64,000 nucleotides of DNA from Thalassobaculum sp. OXR-137 (GCF_034377285.1 NZ_CP139715.1:3828001-3892000), one strand, 5' to 3'; counted from the stretch's first letter, positions 8,880 to 17,259 are shown. Notes: generated from the sequence alone by a model not told the origin. Numbers and translations: made by a program.

Positions 8880-9887
8880 CACGGTGACCGCATCGGACGG
8901 AACGGGCCGGCGCTGCGGCAGGGGAAGACCGGCGAGACGCGGATCCGGCAGGGTCTCGACATACTGGTCGAACGGCACGAACCCGGCCTTCTGATAGGTG
9001 CCGATGGCCCGGGGGTGGTCCAGGTCGCAGGTGTGCACCCATAGACGCGTGGTCTGTCCCGTCCAGGCGATATCGACGATGGTGTCCAGCAGATACCGCC
9101 CCACACCGCGTCCGATGAAGTCGGGCAGAAGGCCGAAATAGGCGAGTTCCACGTCGCCACCGCCCTGGCGCCGGTCGATCTCGCCGTATCCCGCGGGCGC
9201 GCCATCCACATAGAGCACGTAGATTTCCACCTTCGGGTCGGCGATATGGCCGCGGAGCTCGTCGTCGCCCATCAGGCGGCGGGACACCCAGGTCCAGTCG
9301 CCGCCGACCGTGTTGTAGAGGTAGCGGTAGAACGAGACCGTCGGCGGCTCTGCCCGGATCAGGGCCGTGCGCACGCTCGACGGCGGATGCGGCGAGGGGC
9401 GCGTCGGCCGGTTCAGCATCTCCAGGGCGGTCACGACGGTCTGCACCGTGCCGAGGCCGATCGCCGGTGCATCGGCCATCGGTTTGCTCATGACCACCCG
9501 GGGCTCCTCGTTCCAGCCGAGCTTGGCGTAGAAGTCGCGAACCTGGACGTTGGTGTCTCGGATCAGCAGTTCGGCCTTGGGCACGCCCCGGGCCTTCATC
9601 CAGGCCTCGGCCGCATCCATGACCTGCCGCCCCATGCTGGCCCGGCGCCGGTTCGGATCGACGGCGACGTAGTACACCCAGCCCCGATGGCCGTCATAGC
9701 CGACCATGACCGAGGCCACGACCTTGCCCAGGACGTGGGCGACCAGCACGTCGGCATCGGGCGCCCGGCGGGCGGACTCGATGTCCCGCCGCGGATCGTT
9801 ATGCGGGACGACGAGGCCGCACCGCTCCCACAGATCGACGACGCCGTCGATATCGCCGGTCTCGATCGGCCGGAAGGTCAGGCTCAT
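8844..9887 (-). CDS. Tandem GNAT acetyltransferase (two fused GNAT domains)
   Basis: The protein has 347 aa. Residues 1-140 form a YpeA-like GNAT domain (VYYVAVDPNRRRASMGRQVM as acetyl-CoA-binding motif A, then FYAKLGW). Residues 165-320 form a second GNAT domain (ELAYFGLLPDFIGRGVGRYL, then TYQKAGF). Both keep the R/Q-x-x-G-x-G/A type loop, so both could bind acetyl-CoA. The two halves differ too much to be a recent duplication. It is the last gene of cysK-sseA-GNAT; its ATG overlaps the sseA stop by 4 bases, so the genes are coupled. The substrate is unknown; an acceptor linked to cysteine metabolism is only suggested by the operon. Confidence 0.85.
   Translation of the reverse strand: MSLTFRPIETGDIDGVVDLWERCGLVVPHNDPRRDIESARRAPDADVLVAHVLGKVVASVMVGYDGHRGWVYYVAVDPNRRRASMGRQVMDAAEAWMKARGVPKAELLIRDTNVQVRDFYAKLGWNEEPRVVMSKPMADAPAIGLGTVQTVVTALEMLNRPTRPSPHPPSSVRTALIRAEPPTVSFYRYLYNTVGGDWTWVSRRLMGDDELRGHIADPKVEIYVLYVDGAPAGYGEIDRRQGGGDVELAYFGLLPDFIGRGVGRYLLDTIVDIAWTGQTTRLWVHTCDLDHPRAIGTYQKAGFVPFDQYVETLPDPRLAGLPLPQRRPVPSDAVTVSGNDTVTPIRR
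8860..8888. terminator. Bidirectional hairpin terminator inside the overlapping 3' ends of two convergent genes
   Basis: GTCACCGTGTCA-TTCCC-TGACACGGTGAC is a perfect 12-bp inverted repeat with a 5-nt loop. It lies across the stop of the reductase gene (8877-8879) and within the last codons of the convergent GNAT gene, so the same bases code for two C-termini and for a hairpin. There is no clear U-run on either side. Confidence 0.6.
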
Positions 9888-10744
9888 GGGGCGTCGGCCG
9901 GACCGGTAACCACGGGAGTGTCCTGGCGTGAGCCCCAGTCGGACCAGGAGCCGTCATACACCGCCATGCCGGGATGCCCGAGGCGATAGGCCGACAGGGC
10001 GATGATGCAGGCGGTCACACCGGACCCGCAGGAGGAGATCGTCGGCTTGGACGGGTCGATCCCGGCTGCCTTGAACTTCGTCTCCAGGGTCTGCGTGTCC
10101 ACCATCGTCTTGGTGGCCTTGTCGGTGAACTCGCTGCTCGGCATCGAGCGGGAGCCGGGGATGTGGCCGGAGCGCATGCCCGCACGCGGTTCCGGCTCGT
10201 CGCCGGTGAAGCGGCCGGCCGGCCGGGCGTCGACGATCTGCATGTCGCCGGCCTTCACCGCTGCCAGCACGTCGTCGCGCGACTTGACCAGCTCCGGGCG
10301 GAACGTGGCCTTGAAGTCGGTCGCCGGGCGGGCCTTTGCCGGTCCGGTCTCCATCGGCCGGCCCTCGGCCTGCCATTTCGGCATGCCGCCGTCGAGCACG
10401 GCGACTTTGTCGTGACCGAACAGCCGGAACATCCACCAGGTCCGGGCGGCGGACTGCAGGCCGTAGACGTCATAGGCGACGACCATGGTGTCGCTGTCGA
10501 TACCGAGCGCACTCGCCGCCTTGGCGAAGGTCTCCGCAGCCGGAATCATGTGGGGCAGGGGATCGTCCGGGTCACAGACCTTGTCGATGTCGAAGCGCTG
10601 GGCGCCGGGGATGTGGCCTTCCGGAAACTCCGCGTCGGCGTCGCGCTTGGCCGTCGGCAGGTGATAGGTGCCGTCGAGGACGACCACCTTCGGGTCGTCG
10701 AGATGCGCGGCCAGCCAGTCGGTGGTGACGAGTGCGTCGGTCAT
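9884..10744 (-). CDS. sseA: 3-mercaptopyruvate sulfurtransferase
   Basis: The protein has 286 aa with two rhodanese domains. The inactive N-terminal one covers about residues 1-150 (YDVYGLQSAARTWWMFRLFGH, VAVLDGG); the C-terminal one has the catalytic loop CGSGVTA near residue 237. The CG[S/T]GVTA loop marks mercaptopyruvate sulfurtransferases, as opposed to CRKGVTA in thiosulfate sulfurtransferases. It moves sulfur from 3-mercaptopyruvate to thiol acceptors or cyanide in the cytoplasm. It lies between cysK and the GNAT gene, 18 bp after cysK, consistent with cysteine turnover. Confidence 0.92.
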   Translation of the reverse strand: MTDALVTTDWLAAHLDDPKVVVLDGTYHLPTAKRDADAEFPEGHIPGAQRFDIDKVCDPDDPLPHMIPAAETFAKAASALGIDSDTMVVAYDVYGLQSAARTWWMFRLFGHDKVAVLDGGMPKWQAEGRPMETGPAKARPATDFKATFRPELVKSRDDVLAAVKAGDMQIVDARPAGRFTGDEPEPRAGMRSGHIPGSRSMPSSEFTDKATKTMVDTQTLETKFKAAGIDPSKPTISSCGSGVTACIIALSAYRLGHPGMAVYDGSWSDWGSRQDTPVVTGPADAP

Positions 10745-10762
10745 GGTCTCTATTCCTTCAGA

Positions 10763-11767
10763 TCAATCAGCCAGCCAGGCCGGAACGGGCAGGTTCTTCT
10801 CGCGCAGGAAGGCCGGGTTGAACAGCTTCGACTGGTAGCGCGCGCCGCCGTCGCACAGGATCGTCACGATGGTGTGGCCGGGGCCCATCTCTTCGGCCAG
10901 CTTGATCGCGCCCATCACGTTGATGCCGCTGGAGCCACCGAGACACAGGCCTTCCTCCTTCAGAAGGTCGAACACCACCGGAAGCGCCTCCTCGTCGGTC
11001 ACCTGGAACGGGCGGTCGACGACGATGTCCTCCAGGTTCGCGGTGATGCGGCCCTGGCCGATGCCTTCGGTGATCGAGCCGCCCTCGGCCTTCAGTTCGC
11101 CATGGGCGTAGTAGCCGAAGATCGCGCTGCCCATCGGGTCTGCGAGGCCGATCTGGATGTCCTTGTTGCGCTCCTTGAGCGCCATGCTGATGCCGCCAAG
11201 GGTGCCGCCGCTGCCGACCGAGCAGATGAAGCCGTCGACCTTGCCGTCGGTCTGCTCCCAGATCTCCGGACCTGTGGTCTCGTAGTGGCCTTTGCGGTTG
11301 GCGACGTTGTCGAACTGGTTCGCCCAGATCGCGCCATTCGGCTCCTGCGCTGCAATCTCTTCGGCAAGGCGTCCGGAATAGCGCACGTAGTTGTTCGGGT
11401 CCTTGTACGGCACGGCCGGGACCAGGCGGAGGTCGGCGCCGCACAGGCGCAACATGTCCTTCTTCTCCTGGCTCTGGGTCTCCGGCATGACGATGACGCT
11501 ACGGTAACCTAGCGCGTTGCCGACCAGCGACAGGCCGATGCCGGTATTGCCGGCGGTCCCCTCGACGATGACGCCGCCCGGACGCAGCAGGCCCTTCTCC
11601 TCGGCGTCGCGCACGATGGCCAGGGCGGCGCGGTCTTTCACCGAGCCGCCGGGATTGAGGAATTCGGCCTTGCCCAGGATTGTGCAGCCGGTGCGCTCCG
11701 ACGCCGCCTTGAGCTTGATCAGGGGGGTGTTGCCGATCGCGCCGATGAAACCGTCACGCACGTCCAT
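10763..11767 (-). CDS. cysK: Cysteine synthase A (O-acetylserine sulfhydrylase)
   Basis: The protein has 334 aa from the ATG at 11767, which has GGAG 8 nt upstream and gives the usual start MDVRDGFIGAIGNTPLIKL. An ATG at 11788 is in frame but has no good ribosome site. The PLP lysine is in NPGGSVKDR (K44), the substrate loop is EGTAGNTGIGL and the phosphate-binding loop is GSGGTLGG. It replaces the acetyl group of O-acetylserine with sulfide to make cysteine. First gene of cysK-sseA-GNAT. It is longer than E. coli CysK and closer to the alphaproteobacterial CysK-like subgroup, so cystathionine beta-synthase activity is a lesser possibility. Confidence 0.88.
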   Translation of the reverse strand: MDVRDGFIGAIGNTPLIKLKAASERTGCTILGKAEFLNPGGSVKDRAALAIVRDAEEKGLLRPGGVIVEGTAGNTGIGLSLVGNALGYRSVIVMPETQSQEKKDMLRLCGADLRLVPAVPYKDPNNYVRYSGRLAEEIAAQEPNGAIWANQFDNVANRKGHYETTGPEIWEQTDGKVDGFICSVGSGGTLGGISMALKERNKDIQIGLADPMGSAIFGYYAHGELKAEGGSITEGIGQGRITANLEDIVVDRPFQVTDEEALPVVFDLLKEEGLCLGGSSGINVMGAIKLAEEMGPGHTIVTILCDGGARYQSKLFNPAFLREKNLPVPAWLAD

Positions 11768-11930
11768 GAGGTCGTCTCCGTCCGTCATCCTGTGGCCGGC
11801 GCGGATCGCGCCGAACTCGTTGATGAGAGCCTAGCCGGACGGAAGGCGGGGATAAAGCGCAGGCGAGGGGGAAACCGGCCGCAGGACGGTCAATACAGTG
11901 ATCGCGGATGCGAACGATGGCGGGCGGGCG

Positions 11931-12485
11931 TCAGTCCTCCGCCCGGTCGGCGAGCTTGGCCAGACGGGGCCCGAGCATCCGGTAATACATTTTCTCGCTC
12001 TTCAGCAGCGGCCCCATGGACTCATAGAAGCTGCGCGCCTTGTCGTTCCAGGGATCCGCGGTCCAGTCGAGCTGGGTTACGCCGCGCTCCACGCAGATCT
12101 TGGCCAGCCGGGTCATCAATCGCCGCCCGACGCCGCCGGTCCGCGCCTTGCGGGTGACGAAGAGATCCTGAATGAACACCGCGCTCTGGCAGTTCGCCAG
12201 GGCAAAGGTCTCGTTGAAGGCAAGGAAGCCGACGGCCCGGTCGGATCCGGTAGCGATCAGGATCTCGACACTCGGCGGCTCGCGGAACGCCTTGTCGGCG
12301 ATGACATGCGCCATGTACGAGCGCTGGTAGTGGACGGGCAGCGAGTAGAAGGCGAGGAGTTCCTGGCTTAGGAGGGCGAGCGCGTCAGCATCGGCCGACG
12401 TTGCGAAGCGAATATCGACCGGCGCCGGCTCACGGCCGCCATAGGCTATCGCTTCCCCCTCTATCGCCATGTGGTAGAACCCCAT
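11931..12485 (-). CDS. GNAT family N-acetyltransferase
   Basis: The protein has 184 aa from the ATG at 12485, preceded by GGCGGGG; an ATG at 12470 is also possible. The frame stays open further upstream, but that part overlaps the divergent hydrolase-OsmC gene and is unlikely to be used. The GNAT core is visible: IRFATSADADAL at the start, AVFIQDLFVTRKARTGGVGRRLM as the acetyl-CoA loop and WNDKARSFYESMG near the end. The closing FYE..G motif resembles aminoglycoside or diamine acetyltransferases, but no substrate can be named. It is divergent from the OsmC fusion gene with 28 bp between starts. Confidence 0.8.
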   Translation of the reverse strand: MGFYHMAIEGEAIAYGGREPAPVDIRFATSADADALALLSQELLAFYSLPVHYQRSYMAHVIADKAFREPPSVEILIATGSDRAVGFLAFNETFALANCQSAVFIQDLFVTRKARTGGVGRRLMTRLAKICVERGVTQLDWTADPWNDKARSFYESMGPLLKSEKMYYRMLGPRLAKLADRAED

Positions 12486-12513
12486 CAGTCCCCGCCGACC
12501 AGTGAGATCGACC

Positions 12514-13752
12514 ATGGCTGTGCGTACGGAAAGTGTCAACTTCACCGGGGCTTTGGGCGATACGCTCGCGGCCCGTATCGATCGTCCGTCGGGTCCCATC
12601 CGCGGATACGCGCTCTTCGCGCATTGTTTCACCTGCTCCAAGGACCTGGCCGCCGCCCGGCACATCGCCACCGGCCTGGCAGAGCGGGGACTCGCGGTTC
12701 TCCGATTCGATTTCACCGGATTGGGACACAGCGAGGGCGAGTTCGCCAACACCACGTTCGCGTCCAACGTGGAGGATCTGGTCGCCGCCGCCGACTACAT
12801 GCGGCGCGAGCTTCGGGCCCCCACGATCCTCGTCGGCCACTCGCTCGGCGGAGCGGCCGTTCTGGCCGCCGCCGCGCGAATCGGGGAGGTGCGGGGCGTT
12901 GCGACCATCGGTGCGCCCTCCGATGCGGGCCATGTGCTGCATAACTTCAAGGGCAGCCTGGATGCGATCGAACGGGACGGAGAGGCGGAGGTCGAACTCG
13001 CCGGCCGCCGGTTCCGTATCCGCCGCTCCTTCGTGGAGGACCTGCGCGACCACCGGCTCACCGATCTGGTCTCCACCCTGCGCAAGGATCTCCTGATCTT
13101 CCATGCGCCGCTCGACGAGACCGTCGGGATCTCCAATGCGACCGACCTCTTCGTCGCCGCCAAGCATCCCAAGAGCTTCGTCTCCCTCGACAAGGCGGAC
13201 CATCTGCTGACGCGCCGGGCCGACAGCGCCTATGTCGCCGCCGTCCTTTCCGGTTGGGCCGAGCGCTTCCTGCCGGCCGCGACGCCGGACACCCTGCAGG
13301 CGCGGGAGGGGGAGGTCGTGGTGGCCGATGCCGGCGACGGGCTGTTCCCGCAGTGGATCGCCGCCGGGCCGCATCACCGGATCCGCGCCGACGAGCCAAC
13401 CTCCGTCGGCGGCACCGACAGCGGTCCGAGCCCCTACGACCTTTTGCTGGCCGGGTTGGGGGCGTGCACGAACATGACGTTGAAAATGTATGCCGACCGG
13501 AAGGGCTGGAGCTTCGACCGGCTTGAAACGCATCTGCGCCATTCGAAGATCCACGCGGAGGACTGCGCCGACTGCGAGTCCCAAGACCGCAAGATCGACC
13601 GGATCGAGCGCGTTCTCGTGATCGACGGAGAGTTGGACGCCGATCAACGGGGGAAGCTCCTGGAGATCGCCGACAAATGCCCGGTGCACCGCACCCTTCA
13701 CTCGGAGATCTCCATCGTCACGACCCTGGATCCACAGGGGACCTCGGAATGA
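12514..13752 (+). CDS. Bifunctional alpha/beta hydrolase - OsmC family protein
   Basis: The protein has 412 aa. Residues 1-250 are a serine-hydrolase fold with the nucleophile elbow GHSLGG (S110), an aspartate in FHAPLDETV and a histidine in KADHLL. Residues 265-412 are an OsmC domain with both redox cysteines, in GACTNMTLKMYADRKGW and in KCPVHRTL. OsmC proteins reduce organic hydroperoxides through that cysteine pair, so the fusion may process an acylated or peroxidised lipid-like substrate. This architecture is recurrent in proteobacteria. The start at 12514 is used (a GTG at 12502 is in frame). The sixA ATG overlaps its stop. Confidence 0.9.
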   Translation: MAVRTESVNFTGALGDTLAARIDRPSGPIRGYALFAHCFTCSKDLAAARHIATGLAERGLAVLRFDFTGLGHSEGEFANTTFASNVEDLVAAADYMRRELRAPTILVGHSLGGAAVLAAAARIGEVRGVATIGAPSDAGHVLHNFKGSLDAIERDGEAEVELAGRRFRIRRSFVEDLRDHRLTDLVSTLRKDLLIFHAPLDETVGISNATDLFVAAKHPKSFVSLDKADHLLTRRADSAYVAAVLSGWAERFLPAATPDTLQAREGEVVVADAGDGLFPQWIAAGPHHRIRADEPTSVGGTDSGPSPYDLLLAGLGACTNMTLKMYADRKGWSFDRLETHLRHSKIHAEDCADCESQDRKIDRIERVLVIDGELDADQRGKLLEIADKCPVHRTLHSEISIVTTLDPQGTSE

Positions 13753-14237
13753 TCACGCTGCATCTGCTGCGGCACGCCAAGTCGGACTGGGACGGAGGGG
13801 AGGCCGATCACGACCGGCCGCTTTCCGCCCGCGGAGAGCGGGCCGCAGCGGCGATGGCCGTGTATTTTCGGCAGCAAGGGATCGCACCCGATTTCGTCCT
13901 GTGCTCCAGCGCACGCCGGACCCGCGACACCCTGGCGATCCTGCGAGACGGTCTGCCCGACGATGTCGCGGTAGAGACCACCCGCGACATCTACCTCGCA
14001 ACCGCCGCTCAATTGGTCGCCCGCCTGAAGTCGATCCCGGTGAGGGCTCGGATCGCCCTGGCCATTGGCCACAATCCCGGGATGGAGGATACGGTGCGGG
14101 TTCTGACCGGCGACAGCGCTGGACTCAAGTTCCCGACCTGCGCGCTGGCCACGCTGGACAGCACCTCCGGCTGGGCAACCCTGGGCGCCGGCCGGGCCGA
14201 GCTGCGCCGATTCGTAACCCCCAAGGACCTCGTCTAG
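13749..14237 (+). CDS. sixA: SixA-type phosphohistidine phosphatase
   Basis: The protein has 162 aa. It begins MITLHLLRHAKSDW, with the RHG motif whose His9 is the phospho-acceptor. The second histidine is in GHNPGMED, and RAAAAMAVYF and CSSARRTRDT are standard for the family. SixA proteins remove phosphate from histidine, for example on phosphotransfer domains or nitrogen-PTS proteins. The frame is open upstream, but the ATG at 13749 gives the normal N-terminus and overlaps the OsmC fusion stop (ATGA), which indicates coupled translation. Confidence 0.85.
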   Translation: MITLHLLRHAKSDWDGGEADHDRPLSARGERAAAAMAVYFRQQGIAPDFVLCSSARRTRDTLAILRDGLPDDVAVETTRDIYLATAAQLVARLKSIPVRARIALAIGHNPGMEDTVRVLTGDSAGLKFPTCALATLDSTSGWATLGAGRAELRRFVTPKDLV

Positions 14238-14265
14238 GTCTTCTGGATCCGGTCGTTCGGCATGC

Positions 14266-15042
14266 TCAGGCCCGGGTGGTGACGGTGAGCGTCCGGCCGT
14301 CCGGGCGCGGCAGCCGCAGGGAGTAGTAGCGCCAGACCGTCCGGTTGCCATCGACCTCGACCATCCCGTGGCACAGCTCGAAGAGCGGCTCGCCCGCCTG
14401 CTGGGCCCGCCGCATCCGGCCTTCGACCCAGCGGCCGTATTTCGCGTCCGGGAGTTCCGAGAGCGGCATACCCGCCAGAGCGGCGTTCTTCGGAAAGAGC
14501 TGGATGCCCACCCCTTGCCAGTCCATCACCATCCGAGTGCCGTCGAGCCGCGTCATCGTCGCGCGCCGGGCGACCTCGTTCGGCACCTCGTCCCGACCGG
14601 CCCGGAACAATTCCAGTGCCTGACGCTGTTCCTGCGACCCGTAGCGCTCGAAATCGAGGAGGCTGAGCTCCGTCGCCTCGTAGACATTGGCCAGCGTGTC
14701 CGAGGGGATCGATCCGGACGCCCTGTCGCCGACGGCAGTCCCGATCAGCAGCCCCGGGGCATTGAGCACCTGGCGCCGGGAGACGGTGCGCGGCAACATC
14801 GACTCCTCGATGAACGGGTCGCGGAACCGGACACCAGAGCCGCCCCCATTGCCCCGCATGAACTCGATCCCGGCATTCTCCAACGCCCATTGCAGGCTGC
14901 GGCTGGTGGAGGTGAGGGGAACCCGAATACCGCCTTCGAACTCGATGACCGTGCGTTTGCTGATCCCAGCGAGATCGGCGAGCTGCTGTTGGGTGATACC
15001 GAGCAGCGCCCGCGCGGCGCGACATTGGCTTGGATTGATCAT
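14266..15042 (-). CDS. XRE-family transcriptional regulator with PAS-like C-terminus
   Basis: The protein has 258 aa from the ATG at 15042 (GAAAGG upstream). Residues 5-60 form a helix-turn-helix (CRAARALLGITQQQLADLAG, then SKRTVIEFEGG), ending in the GNGGGSGVRFRDP tail common to this alphaproteobacterial XRE type. The rest (residues 75-258) looks like a sensory domain; its end, VWRYYSLRLPRPDGRTLTV, resembles the last strands of a PAS fold. The ligand is unknown. It converges on sixA and is divergent from the PAS protein at 15303, so the two sensors may share control of the 260-bp gap between them, in which no clear operator is seen. Confidence 0.75.
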   Translation of the reverse strand: MINPSQCRAARALLGITQQQLADLAGISKRTVIEFEGGIRVPLTSTSRSLQWALENAGIEFMRGNGGGSGVRFRDPFIEESMLPRTVSRRQVLNAPGLLIGTAVGDRASGSIPSDTLANVYEATELSLLDFERYGSQEQRQALELFRAGRDEVPNEVARRATMTRLDGTRMVMDWQGVGIQLFPKNAALAGMPLSELPDAKYGRWVEGRMRRAQQAGEPLFELCHGMVEVDGNRTVWRYYSLRLPRPDGRTLTVTTRA

Positions 15043-15302
15043 CGGCCTTTCACTCGTTGTCAGGTCGATCGCCGCACACGGGGTTTTCCCGCAGCGCCGA
15101 AGGCGAGCCGTGCATAGCCGTCTCGAATTTTCCTTTGGCCGATTATGCCTGAAGCGAAACGGCAATAACACCGCGGCGCATCCAGCCGCTCGGAAGGGCC
15201 TCACAAAAGCCAATGACCGCACCGAGTCGCGGGGCTTCGTAAGCAGTCCTTAATTCTTTCTGGCAGATCATGGGAGCCTGGGACAAGCCCGGAGAGGATG
15301 AA

Positions 15303-15836
15303 ATGACGGTGCACATACCGATGAGGTCCGCGGACAAGCCTTCGGACAGCTTCGATATTCGTATCGTCCAGTGGTCCTTCCTGCGCCGCCTGATGAACGA
15401 TCGGCAGCGCCTGCTCTACGACTATTGGCTGGCTGGATCCGCCGACGGCTCCTTCTTCGACCTCTCCGGATTCGACCCGCTCGAGGTCTGGAACTGTGTC
15501 GGGTATCTGCACATCCTGCAGTACGACCGGGCCAGGGATGACCTGTACTACCGTCTGTCCGGCGATATCTCTGCCAAGGCCATGGCCCGGACCCTGCACA
15601 AGCGCTGGGTCAAGGACCACCCCGCACCGGCCCGAGACCGGTTTCGCGCCCATTACTTCGAGGTGATGGAGTCCGGCCGGCCCTGGCTCGGGGAGGTCTA
15701 CGCCATGGACAGCCCCAAGATCGCCCCGTACTGGAACCGCATGGTGCTGCCGCTGTTCGACCCGGAGGACCCGGACGGGTTCGTGTGTCTGGCACTGGCC
15801 GAACCGCAAACCAGCCTGCCTCACTCCACGAACTGA
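15303..15836 (+). CDS. PAS domain-containing protein (PAS_5-like)
   Basis: The protein has 177 aa from the ATG at 15303 (GGAGAGG upstream); an ATG at 15270 is in frame with a poorer site. The pattern FDLSGFDPLEVWNCVGYLHI, YYRLSGD, WLGEVYAMDSPKIAPYWNRM, VLPLF is that of the single-domain PAS proteins common in Rhodospirillales. No output domain is attached. It probably senses a small ligand and acts through a partner, but which one is not visible. Confidence 0.7.
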   Translation: MTVHIPMRSADKPSDSFDIRIVQWSFLRRLMNDRQRLLYDYWLAGSADGSFFDLSGFDPLEVWNCVGYLHILQYDRARDDLYYRLSGDISAKAMARTLHKRWVKDHPAPARDRFRAHYFEVMESGRPWLGEVYAMDSPKIAPYWNRMVLPLFDPEDPDGFVCLALAEPQTSLPHSTN

Positions 15837-15909
15837 ACGCGTCAGCCACGCTGACCGGAAGACGCGGTCGCCGCTACGGAACTCTGTATCTGTTCGGAGC
15901 TTGAAAAGT

Positions 15910-15984
15910 TGGCTCCCGGGGAGGGATTCGAACCCCCGACCAAGCGGTTAACAGCCGCTCGCTCTACCACTGAGCTACCCGGGA
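15910..15984 (-). tRNA. tRNA-Asn (anticodon GTT)
   Basis: On the minus strand the acceptor stem is TCCCGGG/CCCGGGA, the D-arm is AGCTCAGTGGTAGAGC, the anticodon loop is CTGTTAA (GTT), the T-arm is GGGGGTTCGAATCCCTC, and the 3' CCA is encoded. The length is 75 nt. Confidence 0.97.
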
Positions 15985-16053
15985 CCAGAGACCGCGCTGT
16001 ATAGCGTCCTGTCCGATGTCGTTCAAGACGAATGTCGCCTTGTTTTCCCACTC

Positions 16054-16127
16054 TGGAGGCCCCGACCGGAATCGAACCGATGTACAAGGATTTGCAGTCC
16101 TCTGCATAACCACTCTGCCACGGGGCC
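16054..16127 (-). tRNA. tRNA-Cys (anticodon GCA)
   Basis: On the minus strand the gene begins GGCCCCGTGGCAGAGTGG, has the anticodon loop CTGCAAA (GCA), T-arm CGGTTCGATTCCG, acceptor end GGGGCC and an encoded CCA. The length is 74 nt. Confidence 0.97.
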
Positions 16128-16314
16128 GTGTCCGAGCAGGAGGGGCGTGATACCCGAGCCGGCATGCCCGTGCAAGAGGCTTCCGGCGCTCTCGATGCCC
16201 CTCATGGCCGCGGATGACCGACGAACCGGGATTCCGGGCAGCTTTCCGGGTCCCAATTCGATCATGCGCGGCAAGTGAGCAGGTGCAGCATTTCGGATCT
16301 TGCCACGCCTAAAA

Positions 16315-16330
16315 GATATATCATTATATC
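16315..16330. promoter_or_regulatory. Palindromic operator for the GntR regulator (autoregulation)
   Basis: GATATA-TCAT-TATATC is an inverted repeat with perfect 6-bp arms and AT-rich character in GC-rich DNA. It ends 5 bp before the regulator start codon at 16336, where a bound repressor would block its own expression. GntR/HutC proteins commonly use short AT-rich dyads. Confidence 0.55.
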
Positions 16331-16335
16331 ATTTC

Positions 16336-17259
16336 ATGAGATCCCGCTTACCCCGCTCCGGCCGTGACTCCCGCCAGAAACAGGCGGCGGGCTATGCTGC
16401 CGATCGGTCAACCGGCGGCGAGGCCGGGGCGCTCGGTCGATTCCGCTCGCCGCTCTATCACCAGATCTACCTGATCATGCGTCAGCGCATCGTCGACGGT
16501 GAGTTCGGCACCGGCGGCACCCTGCCGAGCGAGCAGGACCTGGCCGAATTCCACGGCGTGTCGCGAATCACCGCAAAACGGGCTCTCGATGAACTCGCCA
16601 ATGACGGCCTGGTCGTGCGGGAGCGCGGGCGCGGCACCCGGGTCGTGGAAGGCCGCGCCGGGGTGAAGATCTCCGGCCAGGGGACCGGCGCCTTCGATGC
16701 GCTGCTCGCCATGGGCGGCGAAACCGAGGTTTCGGTGAAGGAGTTTGGCTACGGCCCGGCGGAGGACGATGTCGCCGCCGCTCTCGACCTGCCGATCGGG
16801 ACCACGGTTCAGCGCTCGGTCCGGGTGCGCTCCATCGGCGGCGACCCGTTCTCCCATCTGACCACCCACGTCCCCGAAGAGATCGGCCGGCAATTCGAGA
16901 AGTCGGATCTGGCGAATACACCGCTGCTGGCGCTGTTCGAGCGCGCCGGGGTGACGCCCGCCACCGCCGATCAGACGGTCTCGGCGACGCTGGCCGACAT
17001 GGTTGTCGCCGACCGACTGGGAATCGGGGTCGGGGCGCCGCTGCTGCGAATCCGCCGGGTGGTGCGCGACGGCGAGGGGCGGGCGATCGAGCTGCTGGTC
17101 GCGTTGTACCGCTCGGACCTCTACCGCCTGACCATGACCCTGAGCCGCGGCGGGGATGCCGAGGCCGGCTGGTCGCCCGAAGCGGTGAACGGGACGCCAT
17201 TCTCCACCGGCGAAACATGGCATGCCGCAGGGCAGGCCGTCGGGGATGCCGGGGAGTAG
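16336..17259 (+). CDS. GntR family (HutC/UTRA) transcriptional regulator of the downstream catabolic operon
   Basis: The protein has 307 aa from the ATG at 16336; a TTG at 16300 is in frame, but it would place the operator inside the gene. Residues 40-105 are the winged helix (SPLYHQIYLIMRQRIVDGEF, LPSEQDLAEFHGVSRITAKR, VRERGRGTRVV). Residues 130-290 are a UTRA ligand-binding domain. It is 97 bp upstream of, and co-directional with, the importer and enzymes running to 29448. It should therefore be the local repressor, released by the imported compound or a breakdown product. The ligand is not known. Confidence 0.85.
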   Translation: MRSRLPRSGRDSRQKQAAGYAADRSTGGEAGALGRFRSPLYHQIYLIMRQRIVDGEFGTGGTLPSEQDLAEFHGVSRITAKRALDELANDGLVVRERGRGTRVVEGRAGVKISGQGTGAFDALLAMGGETEVSVKEFGYGPAEDDVAAALDLPIGTTVQRSVRVRSIGGDPFSHLTTHVPEEIGRQFEKSDLANTPLLALFERAGVTPATADQTVSATLADMVVADRLGIGVGAPLLRIRRVVRDGEGRAIELLVALYRSDLYRLTMTLSRGGDAEAGWSPEAVNGTPFSTGETWHAAGQAVGDAGE

